The notes: generated by a model from the letters alone, not told the origin. DNA of 64,000 bases from Cystobacter fuscus (GCF_002305875.1 NZ_CP022098.1:1488001-1552000); one strand, 5' to 3'. Positions 8,550-16,205 are shown, numbered from the stretch's first letter. Numbers and translations: made by a program.

Positions 8550-9167
8550 TCACCCCTTCAGGAAACGCGCGAGGATGGGGAGAGACGTGAGAAGGCGTTG
8601 CTGGCCCACCTCGACTTCGACACGAAAGGTGCTGCCGAGCCAATCCGTCGCGGAGAGCCCCTCCGTCCCAGGCGGCGCGAACACGGCGAAGGCGCACGCG
8701 GTGGGTCCGTTGGGACCTTGTCTGGAGTCGCCCTTCAGCCCGAAGCGCTCCAGCGCCGCCTCCGGACTCACCACGGACTGCTCCACCTCCTTGATATGGC
8801 TCTCCAGGCGAACGCCCTTTCCACTCACGTCCACCAGGAGTCGCTGGCCGGCCGCCAGGCGCGTACGTGCCTCGGGTGGAAAGAAGGCCACGAGCATCAG
8901 CCCTTCTCCGCCCGCTCCAGGCGATGGCGCCGCCGGCACGACGATGGCCGTGCCCGACACATGTGCCGGAACGGGAACCGCCACGAGTGCCACGCCGAAA
9001 GCCACACTCGCCAGCGAGGTGGCCCAGAGCAGCGCGAGGGTCCGGGACGAGGTGTATTGGGATGCACGGAAGTGCTCGCGGGCCTGGCGGTGGGCCGCGA
9101 TGGCTTCGGGGCGGTAGACAACCTGGTTCGCGGCCGACGTTCCGTTCTCAGGTGCGCCCTCGGCCAT
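8550..9167 (-). CDS. HlyD-like membrane-fusion adaptor, short form
   Basis: 205 aa from the ATG, which has GAAAGGGG about ten bases upstream; an in-frame GTG at 9194 has no comparable site. There is one transmembrane helix near residue 45 after a basic cytoplasmic stretch. The remainder is periplasmic and ends in a strand pattern like the beta-barrel part of HlyD/MFP adaptors (L-A-A-G-Q-R-L-L-V-D-V, later F-R-V-E-V-E-V-G-Q-Q-R-L-L). The usual lipoyl halves and long coiled coil are absent, so it is a compact adaptor. It is the first gene of the lanthipeptide operon, directly before the exporter, so it probably links the exporter to an outer-membrane channel. No outer-membrane channel gene is visible in the window. 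Confidence 0.75.
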   Translation of the reverse strand: MAEGAPENGTSAANQVVYRPEAIAAHRQAREHFRASQYTSSRTLALLWATSLASVAFGVALVAVPVPAHVSGTAIVVPAAPSPGAGGEGLMLVAFFPPEARTRLAAGQRLLVDVSGKGVRLESHIKEVEQSVVSPEAALERFGLKGDSRQGPNGPTACAFAVFAPPGTEGLSATDWLGSTFRVEVEVGQQRLLTSLPILARFLKG

Positions 9168-9484
9168 GTACGAAGCACCCCTTTCATGTTTCACGACCGG
9201 AACGTCACGGTGCTTCCGTGGAGATTAAGTCAAAAATCGGAAACTGAGAAGAGCACTCCGTGCTCTTGACCGGGCTGGAACCGTTACGGCGTGTGGCCCC
9301 CCCTGGTGCCTCCGCCTCGGGCACATCTCACGAGGTTCCACGGCGTCTTCGCTCCAGGCGCCAGACCGCGGCCATTTTTGCTCCCCCAAGCAGGTGTGGA
9401 GGCGAGGGGGGAGCCCCAGGCATCGAAGCCATCTTTCCGGGCCCGCCGGCCTCCTGGGGCCGGTGGGGCGGGACGCCAGTGACT
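9168..9484 (-). promoter_or_regulatory. upstream region of the lanthipeptide operon
   Basis: 317 bases without a gene, between the S9 peptidase stop and the adaptor start, with both genes reading leftward. On the minus strand there is a TTGACT hexamer about 55 bases before the adaptor ATG, which could be a -35 element. No convincing -10 follows, which is common in GC-rich bacteria. A perfect palindrome (9249-9267) lies just upstream of that hexamer. The remaining bases up to 9484 show no supported feature. Confidence 0.35.
9249..9267. promoter_or_regulatory. perfect palindrome AAGAGCAC-TCC-GTGCTCTT
   Basis: Two 8-base arms are separated by 3 bases, with no mismatch. It lies about 80 bases before the adaptor start codon and 17 bases upstream of the TTGACT element. 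This position suits an operator for a dimeric regulator of the lanthipeptide operon. It could instead end the S9 peptidase transcript, since a T-rich stretch (TTTTTG) follows on the minus strand after 13 bases. The short loop and late T-run make a terminator less convincing. Confidence 0.45.
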
Positions 9485-11419
9485 TCAGTTCACCGGGGTC
9501 GGGCCGCTGTCCCTCAGGTGCGCGTTCAGGAAGCCGAGCATCCGCGAGTAGGCCTCCACCTCGTTCTTCTTCTTGGTGAAGCCGTGGCCCTCGTCTGGGA
9601 AGATGACGTACTCCACCGGGATGCCGTTCTTCTTCACCGCCTGCACGATTTCATCCGACTCGGGCTGGATGACGCGCGGATCATTGGCGCCCTGTAGGAC
9701 GAGCAGTGGCTTGGAGATCTTCTCCGCGTGGAAGAGGGGTGAGATGTCGCGCAGCATCTGCTCCTGCTTCGCCGGGTCGCCGATCTCCTTGTAGAGGGCC
9801 TCACGCTGGCTCTCCCACCAGGGCGGGATGCTCTGGAGCGTGCGCAGCCAGTTGGAGACACCGAAGATGTCGATGCCCGCCTTGAAGGCATCCGGGTGGA
9901 AGGCGAGCGCGGCCAGCGTCATGTAGCCACCGTAGCTGCCACCGGCGATGCCGATGCGCTCGGCGTCCACGTAGGGCAGACTGGCCAGGTACTTCCGGGC
10001 CTCGACGCAGTCCAGCAGCGGCTCGTGGCCGTGCTTCTGGTCATCCGCGGCGAAGAAGCTCTTGCCATAGCCGGAGCTGCCGCGGTTGTTGATGCCCAGC
10101 ACGACGTAGCCGTGGTTGACGAGGTATTGGATGACCGGGGAGTAGCCCTTGCGCGTCTGCCCCCCGGGGCCGCCGTGCACCCAGACAATGGCGGGTGCCT
10201 TGGCGTCGGCGGTGGCCTGATGCGGTTTGAAGAGGATGTTGGGAATCTCCATCCCGTCGAAGGACTTGAAGCGCACCACCTGGGCCTCGACGAGATCCTC
10301 CGGGTCCATCTGCTTGTTCCTCGCGTCGGTGAGACGGCTGACCTTCTTCGTGCCGAAGTCGTAGACGAAGAGGTTCGACGGGGAACGATCCCCATTGTGG
10401 TAGAAGGCCATCCGCTTCTCGCTGTCCGAGATGCGCACCGAGGTGATGTCCCCCGCGGGCAGCTGCGGCAGCTCCAGGAGCTTGCCTGTCTTCTGATCAT
10501 GCACGCGGATGACGGTGCGGCCGTCCTCGTTGATGGCGGTGACGCGGAAGCCGCCCTTGCGCGAGAAGTACGTGTACATCACGTCCCAGTCGGCGCGCTC
10601 CACCTCCTCCATCACTCCGGTCGTCAGCGTGTAGCGGGCCACGCGCTTGAACTCGGAGCCCTGGTTCGTGAGGAAGTAGAGGGCGCTGGAGTTCGGATCG
10701 AAAGAGCTCGCCTGGAAGAACGCGTCGCCCTGGTGCGGGGTGATGTGCTTGAGTTCCTTCTTCTCCACGTCGTAGAGGTGGATGTCCGCGTCGTTGGTGG
10801 TCCGCACCTTGTTGAAGGCGATCCACCTTCCATCGGGCGAGACCGCCTCGAAGGAGAGACCGGTGTCGTTCTGGTAGACGAGCGTGCGCGCATACGTCTT
10901 CGCGTCGTAGCGGTAGAGGTCGAAGAACCGCGCGTCGCGCTCGTTGGTGAGGACGTAGAAGGCCGAGTCGTCATCGCTCCAGCTCACGAACATGGCCTTC
11001 AGCTTGTCGCCGGGCGAGAGGTCGCGCTCCTTGCCATCCGGAGTGCGCACGAAGAGGTGGTTGGCTTCGTTGCCACCCTGGTCGCGCGTGAAGAGGATGC
11101 GCTCGTCCTTGGGGAAGAAGCTCACGGCGTAGGTGGAGTCCGTCTTCGAGTGGGTGAGCGCCTTCGCCTTCCCGCCACTGAGGGGCAGGGTGTATGCGTT
11201 GAAGATGCCACTCTCGTTGGAGGAAAAGAGGACGCGCTTCTCGTCCGGCGAGAAGGAGGCGCCGGAGAGCTTCGTCGTCGTCATGAACTGCTCGACGGTG
11301 TACTGCTTGGAGGGCCGGGGGACAGCCGGGGCCGGTGTCGCGTTGGGCGCAGCGAGTGCGAGGGCGGGCACGAGCGTGGCCGCGGCCAGTACTCGCACGA
11401 GGGTGGACCGGAACTGCAT
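9485..11419 (-). CDS. exported S9-family prolyl oligopeptidase / acylaminoacyl peptidase
   Basis: 644 aa. I use the ATG at 11419 because it has GGAG five bases upstream and opens a clear signal peptide (M-Q-F-R-S-T-L-V-R-V-L-A-A-A, A-L-A-A cleavage region). The N-terminal half is a WD40-like beta propeller with repeated S-P-D-x-x-R-x-x-F/A-x-x units. The C-terminal alpha/beta hydrolase holds H-G-G-P-G-G near its start, the nucleophile in G-G-S-Y-G-G-Y-M, the Asp in G-A-N-D-P-R-V and the His in D-E-G-H-G-F. Peptidases of this family release dipeptides or acylated residues from short peptides in the periplasm. The gene is separate from the lanthipeptide operon, though a role in peptide turnover nearby cannot be excluded. 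Confidence 0.93.
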   Translation of the reverse strand: MQFRSTLVRVLAAATLVPALALAAPNATPAPAVPRPSKQYTVEQFMTTTKLSGASFSPDEKRVLFSSNESGIFNAYTLPLSGGKAKALTHSKTDSTYAVSFFPKDERILFTRDQGGNEANHLFVRTPDGKERDLSPGDKLKAMFVSWSDDDSAFYVLTNERDARFFDLYRYDAKTYARTLVYQNDTGLSFEAVSPDGRWIAFNKVRTTNDADIHLYDVEKKELKHITPHQGDAFFQASSFDPNSSALYFLTNQGSEFKRVARYTLTTGVMEEVERADWDVMYTYFSRKGGFRVTAINEDGRTVIRVHDQKTGKLLELPQLPAGDITSVRISDSEKRMAFYHNGDRSPSNLFVYDFGTKKVSRLTDARNKQMDPEDLVEAQVVRFKSFDGMEIPNILFKPHQATADAKAPAIVWVHGGPGGQTRKGYSPVIQYLVNHGYVVLGINNRGSSGYGKSFFAADDQKHGHEPLLDCVEARKYLASLPYVDAERIGIAGGSYGGYMTLAALAFHPDAFKAGIDIFGVSNWLRTLQSIPPWWESQREALYKEIGDPAKQEQMLRDISPLFHAEKISKPLLVLQGANDPRVIQPESDEIVQAVKKNGIPVEYVIFPDEGHGFTKKKNEVEAYSRMLGFLNAHLRDSGPTPVN

Positions 11420-11679
11420 GCATTCTCCGCGTTGGTGGGAAGTGGGGTGACCAACACCGTACGAAACACCCTCCTCCTGATTTCCCGCCAGTCCCCCCCT
11501 GAGAATCTTCCTGCCTTCCGGTCTTCGACGCTGCGGCGATAGGCCAGCGCCACTCGGGCAGCCGGCACCGGCTCGAAACCAGGGAAGTGCGGGGATGAAC
11601 AGGGCCCCAGTGTATTCCCTATCCCGTAGGCGATAAATCCCTGATGGTTTCATTCACTACAAACCAGGAGTTTGCAATC

Positions 11680-11868
11680 ATGGACAGACTGCGTGCGGCG
11701 GAGGTCTATGTGGCCGTGGTCGAGGCCGGCAGCTTCAGTGCCGCGGCACGGGCGCTGGTGATGAACTCGGGGGCGCTGAGGGGGCTGCCGACGCCGTGCA
11801 CCCAGGCCAACGCGCGTTCGAATAAAACGAAACCCTTCCGTAAGGATGACCGCCCGGCCGGCATCTAA
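11680..11868 (+). pseudogene. truncated LysR-family regulator, N-terminal stump
   Basis: The reading frame begins like a LysR helix-turn-helix (M-D-R-L-R-A-A-E-V-Y-V-A-V-V-E-A-G-S-F-S-A-A-A-R-A-L) with an AGGAG ribosome site. It loses similarity after about 29 residues, before the recognition helix is complete, and runs on for 33 unrelated residues to a stop. The whole effector-binding domain is missing. It lies just before a sigma factor/membrane protein pair, so it probably marks the edge of an insertion or deletion. Confidence 0.7.
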
Positions 11869-11891
11869 TCAGCTTGAACACGGGACGGATC

Positions 11892-12407
11892 ATGGACGCG
11901 CGAGAGGATCAGGACAGGGCTTTCGTCGACTGGCTGGCGCCGCACCTGGCGACCTTGCGCCGGATCGCCCGCGCATTCGCGCCCCCGGAAGACCAATACG
12001 ACCTGATGCAGGAGCTGATGCTGGCGGTCTGGAACGCCCGCCCGAGCTTCCAGGCGCGCAGCGCCGCCACGACCTTCGTCTACCGCGTGGCCCACAACAC
12101 GGCCCTGACCTGGAAGCGCGGCGAGACCCGCCGTCGCCGCCGACGCGAGGCAATCGAGGTCGAGATGCTGTGGCGGGCCGAACAGGATCGCGCCGAGCCG
12201 GAGGCAGGCCTGCTGGAGCGGCTCTACGCGGCGATCCGCGTGCTGCCGCCGCTGGACCGGTCGTTGATCCTGCTGTCGCTGGACGGGCTGGCCTACGCCG
12301 AGATCGCTCGTCTGCACGGCCTTTCCGAAACCAATGTCGGGGCGCGCCTGACCCGTATCCGCCGGCGCGTCACCAGCCTCGTGGAGGGCGCCGACGATGG
12401 ATTTTGA
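11892..12407 (+). CDS. ECF-type RNA polymerase sigma factor
   Basis: 171 aa. Region 2 is visible in D-L-M-Q-E-L-M-L-A-V-W-N-A-R-P-S-F and the nearby A-A-T-T-F-V-Y-R-V-A-H-N. Region 4 is Y-A-E-I-A-R-L-H-G-L-S-E-T-N-V-G-A-R-L-T-R-I-R. There is no sigma-3 domain, as expected for extracytoplasmic-function factors. I chose the ATG at 11892 over a TTG at 11874 because it matches the usual family start. The downstream gene begins inside its last codons in another frame (11-bp overlap), so its product is probably the regulator of this factor. The pair looks like sigma/membrane-partner pairs of alphaproteobacteria; acquisition from outside is an inference. Confidence 0.9.
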   Translation: MDAREDQDRAFVDWLAPHLATLRRIARAFAPPEDQYDLMQELMLAVWNARPSFQARSAATTFVYRVAHNTALTWKRGETRRRRRREAIEVEMLWRAEQDRAEPEAGLLERLYAAIRVLPPLDRSLILLSLDGLAYAEIARLHGLSETNVGARLTRIRRRVTSLVEGADDGF

Positions 12408-12996
12408 CAAGCTCGAAGCCGCCTGGCGCTCGCCGGCCAACACGCCCGACGACCGCGCCCAGGCCTATCTGATGGAGGAATTGATGCGCACGCTGAAGGC
12501 CCGCCGTCGCCGCGAACTCCTGTTCTACGCGATTCCGGCGACGGCCATGACGATCTTCACGGCCATCACGGTCCAGGCGATCGCCGCCGGGCGGATGGAT
12601 GTCGGCCGGGAGTGGGCGTCGCTGGTCATGCTGGCGATGTGCTGGCTGGTGCTGGCGGCGGTGCTGGTCGTCGGCTTCTTGCTGCGAAGTCGAGGTAGAT
12701 CCGGAGGCTCTCCGGTGCGGGACACCCTCACCACCATGCTGGTCGCCAATCGCCGGGCCCGCGCCAACGTCAAGATCTTCTGGATGATGCTGCCGGTGTT
12801 CCTCGCGCCGATGCTGGTGGGCGTCCAACAGCTGCGCGAGGTCGGCAAGGCCACCGACCGCGACGCCTGGCAGATGCTGTTCGTATTCGGCGTGGCGCTG
12901 GTCGCCAGCGTCGGCTGGAACACGGCGCGGTACGTCTGGGTGCTGAAGCCCGAGCAGCGGCGACTGGAGGCGTTGCTGGCGGAATACGAAGCCTGA
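12397..12996 (+). CDS. four-helix inner-membrane protein, putative anti-sigma partner
   Basis: 199 aa. A charged cytoplasmic N-terminus of about 40 residues (with M-E-E-L-M-R-T-L-K-A-R-R-R-R) is followed by hydrophobic helices at about 41-63, 73-95, 127-145 and 157-180, and a short charged tail. There is no zinc-binding HxxxCxxC motif, so it is not a ZAS-type anti-sigma. Its start overlaps the end of the sigma gene by 11 bp, which points to coupled expression and a direct functional link. Sequestering the sigma factor at the membrane is the likely role but is inferred only from this arrangement. Confidence 0.75.
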   Translation: MDFDKLEAAWRSPANTPDDRAQAYLMEELMRTLKARRRRELLFYAIPATAMTIFTAITVQAIAAGRMDVGREWASLVMLAMCWLVLAAVLVVGFLLRSRGRSGGSPVRDTLTTMLVANRRARANVKIFWMMLPVFLAPMLVGVQQLREVGKATDRDAWQMLFVFGVALVASVGWNTARYVWVLKPEQRRLEALLAEYEA

Positions 12997-13270
12997 CCTT
13001 TACCAGCCGCATGGCCAACACCGGCGCGAACGCGCGGCGAGGTGTCTCCGCTTCCGCCACCTGTCCGGACTGAGCCCGTAGAGGACAAGGGCACCCTGAT
13101 CGTTCTCGCACCAGAGCGTCTCAGGGCATCGAACCCAGAGCACCTGTCGCTCGGTCGCGGGGTTCAGGAGGTATTGGACTCGAAGGGGCTACTTCGCCCC
13201 GTACTCTCATAGAGAAACCTCATGACTCCCTCCCTGGAGGGGGGCAGCGCCGGAAGCTCCTCGATGTTGT

Positions 13271-13867
13271 CTACACAGCCACGTTTTCAGGATCAGTCGC
13301 GAAGAGCGCATGAAAGAGCGTGGTAGCAGGCGGCTCCAGTAGATCCACGATGAGCGGGATTCGAGTCTCGGCGATCTCGCGAGGAAGGGCCTCAGCCCCG
13401 AACATCGCCTCGATCTTCCTGCCAACGACCTCCGCGAGTGCCTGCATCTCGGGCGGAAGCGGATCGAAAAAGACCTTGGCGGCGATCACGTCTTTACCTT
13501 TGTAGTCGTACTGCAGGCCATAGACCGTATAGATAGGCGCCAGGATGCTGAGGCAGCCGACAACCCCCCAGCGGCGCTCTCGTGGCCCATCCTCATGACT
13601 CGCCTCCACGGACTGCCGATCCGTAAACACGGTACAGCGGAAACAGGAAGTAGAGGTGGCCGTGGCATGTCCGATCTCGAATTGCGGAAGCGCCGCCCTG
13701 AGCTCGCGCATGAGCACGCGCCATTGATCCAGTTTCTTGAGCTCTTGTTTCCACAAGGCCTGGAACCTCTTCAGCTCGGGGCTCCTTTCCAGCTTGCCAT
13801 CAAACTCATGGTCCGAACGCCAGTATTTCCGAACGACAGAAAGCAACTCTTCCGCTGAAATTGGCAT
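13271..13867 (-). CDS. uncharacterised cytoplasmic protein paired with a small lipoprotein
   Basis: 198 aa, from an ATG four bases after the stop of the upstream lipoprotein gene. It begins M-P-I-S-A-E-E-L-L-S-V-V-R-K-Y-W-R-S-D, has no signal peptide, and contains a C-F-R-C pair in the middle and a G-V-V-G-C-L-S-I-L-A-P-I-Y strand. No enzyme motif is apparent. The arrangement (exported lipoprotein first, soluble partner second, coupled) resembles lipoprotein toxin plus immunity pairs such as the myxobacterial Sit systems. I cannot show homology to a known SitI, so that reading is tentative. Base composition here is somewhat less GC-rich than in the flanking core genes. Confidence 0.7.
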   Translation of the reverse strand: MPISAEELLSVVRKYWRSDHEFDGKLERSPELKRFQALWKQELKKLDQWRVLMRELRAALPQFEIGHATATSTSCFRCTVFTDRQSVEASHEDGPRERRWGVVGCLSILAPIYTVYGLQYDYKGKDVIAAKVFFDPLPPEMQALAEVVGRKIEAMFGAEALPREIAETRIPLIVDLLEPPATTLFHALFATDPENVAV

Positions 13868-13871
13868 GGGC

Positions 13872-14318
13872 TTAGAAGTCAACTCGGATGGGCTTTGTTT
13901 CCTCTTCACACCAGGCTGTCACTCTCGAGCCAAGCACGGCGCGATTCAAAACGACATTGAAGGTGCTCGTGAATTGCCTACAGACGAGGCCAGGAAGTGG
14001 GGATGCGGGGGAGGCGATCACCTCTCTCAATGCCTCGTTGGCACAATCGGCGGCGATTCGCTGAGCAAGCGGCTCGGACATCAGTCCAAACTTTTCGGTC
14101 GCGATGGGCATTCCCACTCCGAACTTGCAAAAATAAGGCTCCAAGGTCGATTTGTTTACTACGGTTGCATGGATACACGCGGCACGCCAGCCATCTGCTC
14201 CTGCTTCGGTTTTTTCGACGATGGTAGTGAATTGGAAGTGGCTGGGTTGGTATTGATTGATGCTGCATCCCGAGACAACTGGCAGCAGCACCCCCGGCAA
14301 CCGCAGGAGCGCGGACAT
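13872..14318 (-). CDS. small lipoprotein of unknown function
   Basis: 148 aa from the ATG at 14318. The start M-S-A-L-L-R-L-P-G-V-L-L-P-V-V-S-G-C puts a lipobox Cys at residue 18. The mature part contains four further Cys (in A-A-C-I-H, Y-F-C-K-F, A-D-C-A-N and G-L-V-C-R-Q) and another near the end (A-W-C-E-E). The long upstream extension of this frame runs over the decayed gnd remnant and is not coding. The gene is coupled to the 198-aa gene downstream (4-base gap). It sits in the accessory island next to the gnd remnant, so it is a likely island cargo gene. Confidence 0.7.
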   Translation of the reverse strand: MSALLRLPGVLLPVVSGCSINQYQPSHFQFTTIVEKTEAGADGWRAACIHATVVNKSTLEPYFCKFGVGMPIATEKFGLMSEPLAQRIAADCANEALREVIASPASPLPGLVCRQFTSTFNVVLNRAVLGSRVTAWCEEETKPIRVDF

Positions 14319-14425
14319 CCACGCGAGTTGCCTTGAAATGCCCACGGTATCACCTTGGATCAAAAGGGTCAGCCAAGCGCCCGGCACATCATCCCGACCA
14401 TCACCGAGGAATCGGCCATCCAAGG

Positions 14426-14780
14426 CCATGCCCCGGAGCCCTCCACGAAGAGGAGACTCCGGGGCGGGGCGAGGCCTCAGCTCCAGTCGGAGTGGATGAA
14501 GCCGGCGTCGGGCCGGTCGCGGCGCTGGTAGGTGTGGGCGCCCAAGGCGTCGCGCTGGGCCTGGGTGAGGTTCTGCGGCAGCTCCGGGCTGCGGTAGCTG
14601 TCGAAGTAGGCCAGGCTCGCGCCGAGCACCGGCACGGGGATGCCCAGCCGCGTGGCCACTCCCACGGTGCGCCGCCACGCGGGCGCCATCTTCCCGAGCA
14701 CCGGTGCCAGCCTTTCGGCCACCATCACCTTGAGAGAGGACAGGTTGCACGCGTCGAGCGCTCCGGCGATGGACGGTACG
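14426..14780 (-). pseudogene. duplicated gnd 3' end with internal deletion
   Basis: Bases 14426-14728 match 16210-16511 (gnd 3' end and its downstream hairpin) nearly base for base, at a constant offset of 1784. Bases 14729-14780 then match 16797-16848, so 284-285 bases of gnd were lost between the two blocks. Differences are few, for example C-to-G and G-to-A in the G-A-H-T-Y region. The translated remnant reads [16 protein letters not shown] and then [13 protein letters not shown] to the original Gnd C-terminus. It has no start or promoter of its own. The two copies flank the 16.1-14.8 kb gene cassette as direct repeats. Confidence 0.9.
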
Positions 14781-14869
14781 ATTCTCTGACGCCTTCTCGA
14801 GGCACCTTCTCGGAGCTGAGACTGCGGAACTGCGTGCACCTTGGGCCTTTTCGGGCCAACCAGCCTGTC

Positions 14870-15658
14870 TCACGTCCCCTGCTCCCGCTGCCACTTCTCG
14901 AGCCTCTCGACGATGGAGATAGGATGGATGGCTCGGTGGTGGATGTTCTCGTGGAAGACAGCGAGATGGTACTCTCCGGCAATCAAGATGAAGGCATGTG
15001 TCGGTGGCGCGAGCTGCTTCGCCAGCCAGTCCTCTGCTTCCTCATGAGAGACAAAGGAGGCCGCTGTGGCGGGGGGTCCTTCCTCCATCAATTGCCGGAT
15101 GAGCATCTCCAAGGTGAACTGTGGTCGGATCCCCCGGCGGTTCAGCTCGCGGAAATAGTAGAACTGATAGTATTCACCCGCGACCAACACCTGTCCTTGA
15201 GCCGGCGGCTCGGGCTGATTGTCGAGCCAGGCCTCCGCCTCCTCTCGTGTCCTGAAAGAGGCGACGACGTGCGGCGGCCCGGCGGCGAGAGCATCGCGGC
15301 GAAATGCCTCGAACGCCGTGTGCTGGCCTGTCGCGGCGATGAAGTTGAGTGCGTCGATGAGGACTGACGCCAGCTCCTTCTCCTCTGGTGAGTGGAGTTT
15401 TCCTCGGAGCTGGACCATGAGCCCCGCCGCTTCACCCAAGATCGTCTTGATGGAGGCCCCGCCCCCGGAGGACGAGAAAGGGGAGTCGGGGCTCCGGTGA
15501 TAATCCTCGAAGCGGTAGTCCTGACCAAGCTCGGAGATGAACAACAAGGCATCTCTCGCCACCAGGAGCAGTTCTCTCTCCTCGGGAGAAGTCTGCTCCG
15601 TCAGATACCTTCCGATGAGCCGTGGAGCCTCGAAGCTGAGAATCTCCCCTATCGTCAT
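14870..15658 (-). CDS. uncharacterised protein with two tandem repeat units
   Basis: 262 aa. The C-terminal half carries an internal duplication. Unit one (about residues 126-175) has A-S-F-R-T-R-E-E-A-E-A-W-L-D and L-V-A-G-E-Y-Y-Q. Unit two (about residues 196-245) has A-S-F-V-S-H-E-E-A-E-D-W-L-A and L-I-A-G-E-Y-H-L. Each is followed by a N/H-R-R/H-A/G-I-x-P motif. The N-terminal part is helical, with no signal peptide. The start overlaps the stop of the 70-aa membrane protein gene (ATGA). It is cargo of the cassette between the two gnd copies. I know no function; its position suggests it is the soluble partner of the two small envelope proteins upstream. Confidence 0.7.
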   Translation of the reverse strand: MTIGEILSFEAPRLIGRYLTEQTSPEERELLLVARDALLFISELGQDYRFEDYHRSPDSPFSSSGGGASIKTILGEAAGLMVQLRGKLHSPEEKELASVLIDALNFIAATGQHTAFEAFRRDALAAGPPHVVASFRTREEAEAWLDNQPEPPAQGQVLVAGEYYQFYYFRELNRRGIRPQFTLEMLIRQLMEEGPPATAASFVSHEEAEDWLAKQLAPPTHAFILIAGEYHLAVFHENIHHRAIHPISIVERLEKWQREQGT

Positions 15659-15867
15659 TGTGGACCCTCGGCGAAGAGCAAGACGGGGGCGAGCAGCACG
15701 ATGCCTCCACTGGCGGCAACATAGAAAGCCACCCCCGCGATGATGACTACGGCTCCGAGCGCAAGCTCATCCTGGTGGCGCTCAAGCCAATCGACCGCGG
15801 TGTCGATGGCCTCGAACTGCACAGGCTCACGGCCCGCTTCTCCCAGGCAGTTGGCGAGCTGCTTCAT
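15655..15867 (-). CDS. 70-aa protein with one membrane helix pair; possibly frameshifted part of the lipoprotein gene
   Basis: It starts M-K-Q-L-A-N-C-L and then has T-A-V-D-W-L-E-R-H-Q followed by a long hydrophobic C-terminus (G-A-V-V-I-I-A-G-V-A-F-Y-V-A-A-S, then G-I-V-L-L-A-P-V-L-L-F). The gene overlaps the upstream lipoprotein frame by 41 bp and the downstream 262-aa frame by 4 bp. Its first codons lie inside the end of the lipoprotein in another frame. The two could therefore be one longer lipoprotein with a C-terminal membrane-active segment split by a single frameshift. As given, both frames are open and either reading is possible. Confidence 0.5.
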   Translation of the reverse strand: MKQLANCLGEAGREPVQFEAIDTAVDWLERHQDELALGAVVIIAGVAFYVAASGGIVLLAPVLLFAEGPQ

Positions 15868-16120
15868 GCAAGCGGTCCTGCAGTAGCCCCATTTCCCAGT
15901 CTGCCAGGGACCGTATCCGGTACTCCGTCAGGTCGAAGTACTTGGCGGGTTTCCAGGCATGGGTCGCCTGCCCATCTGCCGTATTCTCGATGACCAGCAC
16001 GTACCTGGGCAGGTCCTGCGGTCCGGATGGGCCCGCGACCATCGGCCGGGTGGCGCTACATGAGCCAATGAGAAGACATAAGCTCAACGCCATGAGCTTC
16101 CGCACCATCCTGCTGCTCAT
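15827..16120 (-). CDS. small lipoprotein, first gene of the island cassette
   Basis: 97 aa from the ATG at 16120; M-V-R-K at 16108 is an alternative start. The signal sequence K-L-M-A-L-S-L-C-L-L-I-G-S-C places a lipobox Cys near residue 22. The mature part contains Y-V-L-V-I-E-N-T-A-D-G-Q-A-T-H-A-W-K-P and E-Y-R-I-R-S, then ends abruptly after A-A-R-Q-L-P-G-R-S-G-P. Its 3' end overlaps the 70-aa frame. A short lipoprotein followed by a hydrophobic segment and a soluble partner fits the idea of a contact-dependent lipoprotein toxin cassette, but no toxic domain is recognisable. Confidence 0.6.
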   Translation of the reverse strand: MSSRMVRKLMALSLCLLIGSCSATRPMVAGPSGPQDLPRYVLVIENTADGQATHAWKPAKYFDLTEYRIRSLADWEMGLLQDRLHEAARQLPGRSGP

Positions 16121-16167
16121 ATAAAAGTACCTATGTTCTTGTGGGGCCGAATCCCATCCACACCGGG

Positions 16168-16205
16168 TGGGGGCGGCGACGGGAATCGAACCCGCCGCCA
16201 ACTGA
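16168..16205 (-). pseudogene. tRNA 3'-end remnant, putative attachment site
   Basis: On the minus strand the sequence has a T-arm (stem GCGGG / CCCGT around loop TTCGATT), then CGCCGCC as a 3' acceptor strand, one base and CCA. No D-arm, anticodon arm or 5' acceptor strand precedes it; instead it abuts the end of the gnd repeat at 16210. A lone tRNA 3' end at a direct-repeat boundary is typical of an attachment site left by an integrating element. The parent tRNA is not in the window, so its identity is unknown. Confidence 0.5.

Noticed and set aside
8550-9167. Full HlyD-type adaptor
   Set aside because: The protein lacks the lipoyl and coiled-coil parts, so I call it only a short HlyD-like adaptor.
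4803-9500. A second lanthipeptide precursor in the cluster
   Set aside because: I checked the short gaps between the cluster genes on both strands and found no other frame with a leader ending in GG or GA plus a Cys/Ser-rich tail.
14477-14839. Independent small gene at the gnd remnant
   Set aside because: The reading frame is only the duplicated Gnd C-terminus with a deletion and unrelated N-terminal codons; no ribosome site.
16168-16205. Complete tRNA or tmRNA gene
   Set aside because: Only the T-arm and 3' acceptor strand are present. No D-arm, anticodon arm or tag-reading frame precedes them.
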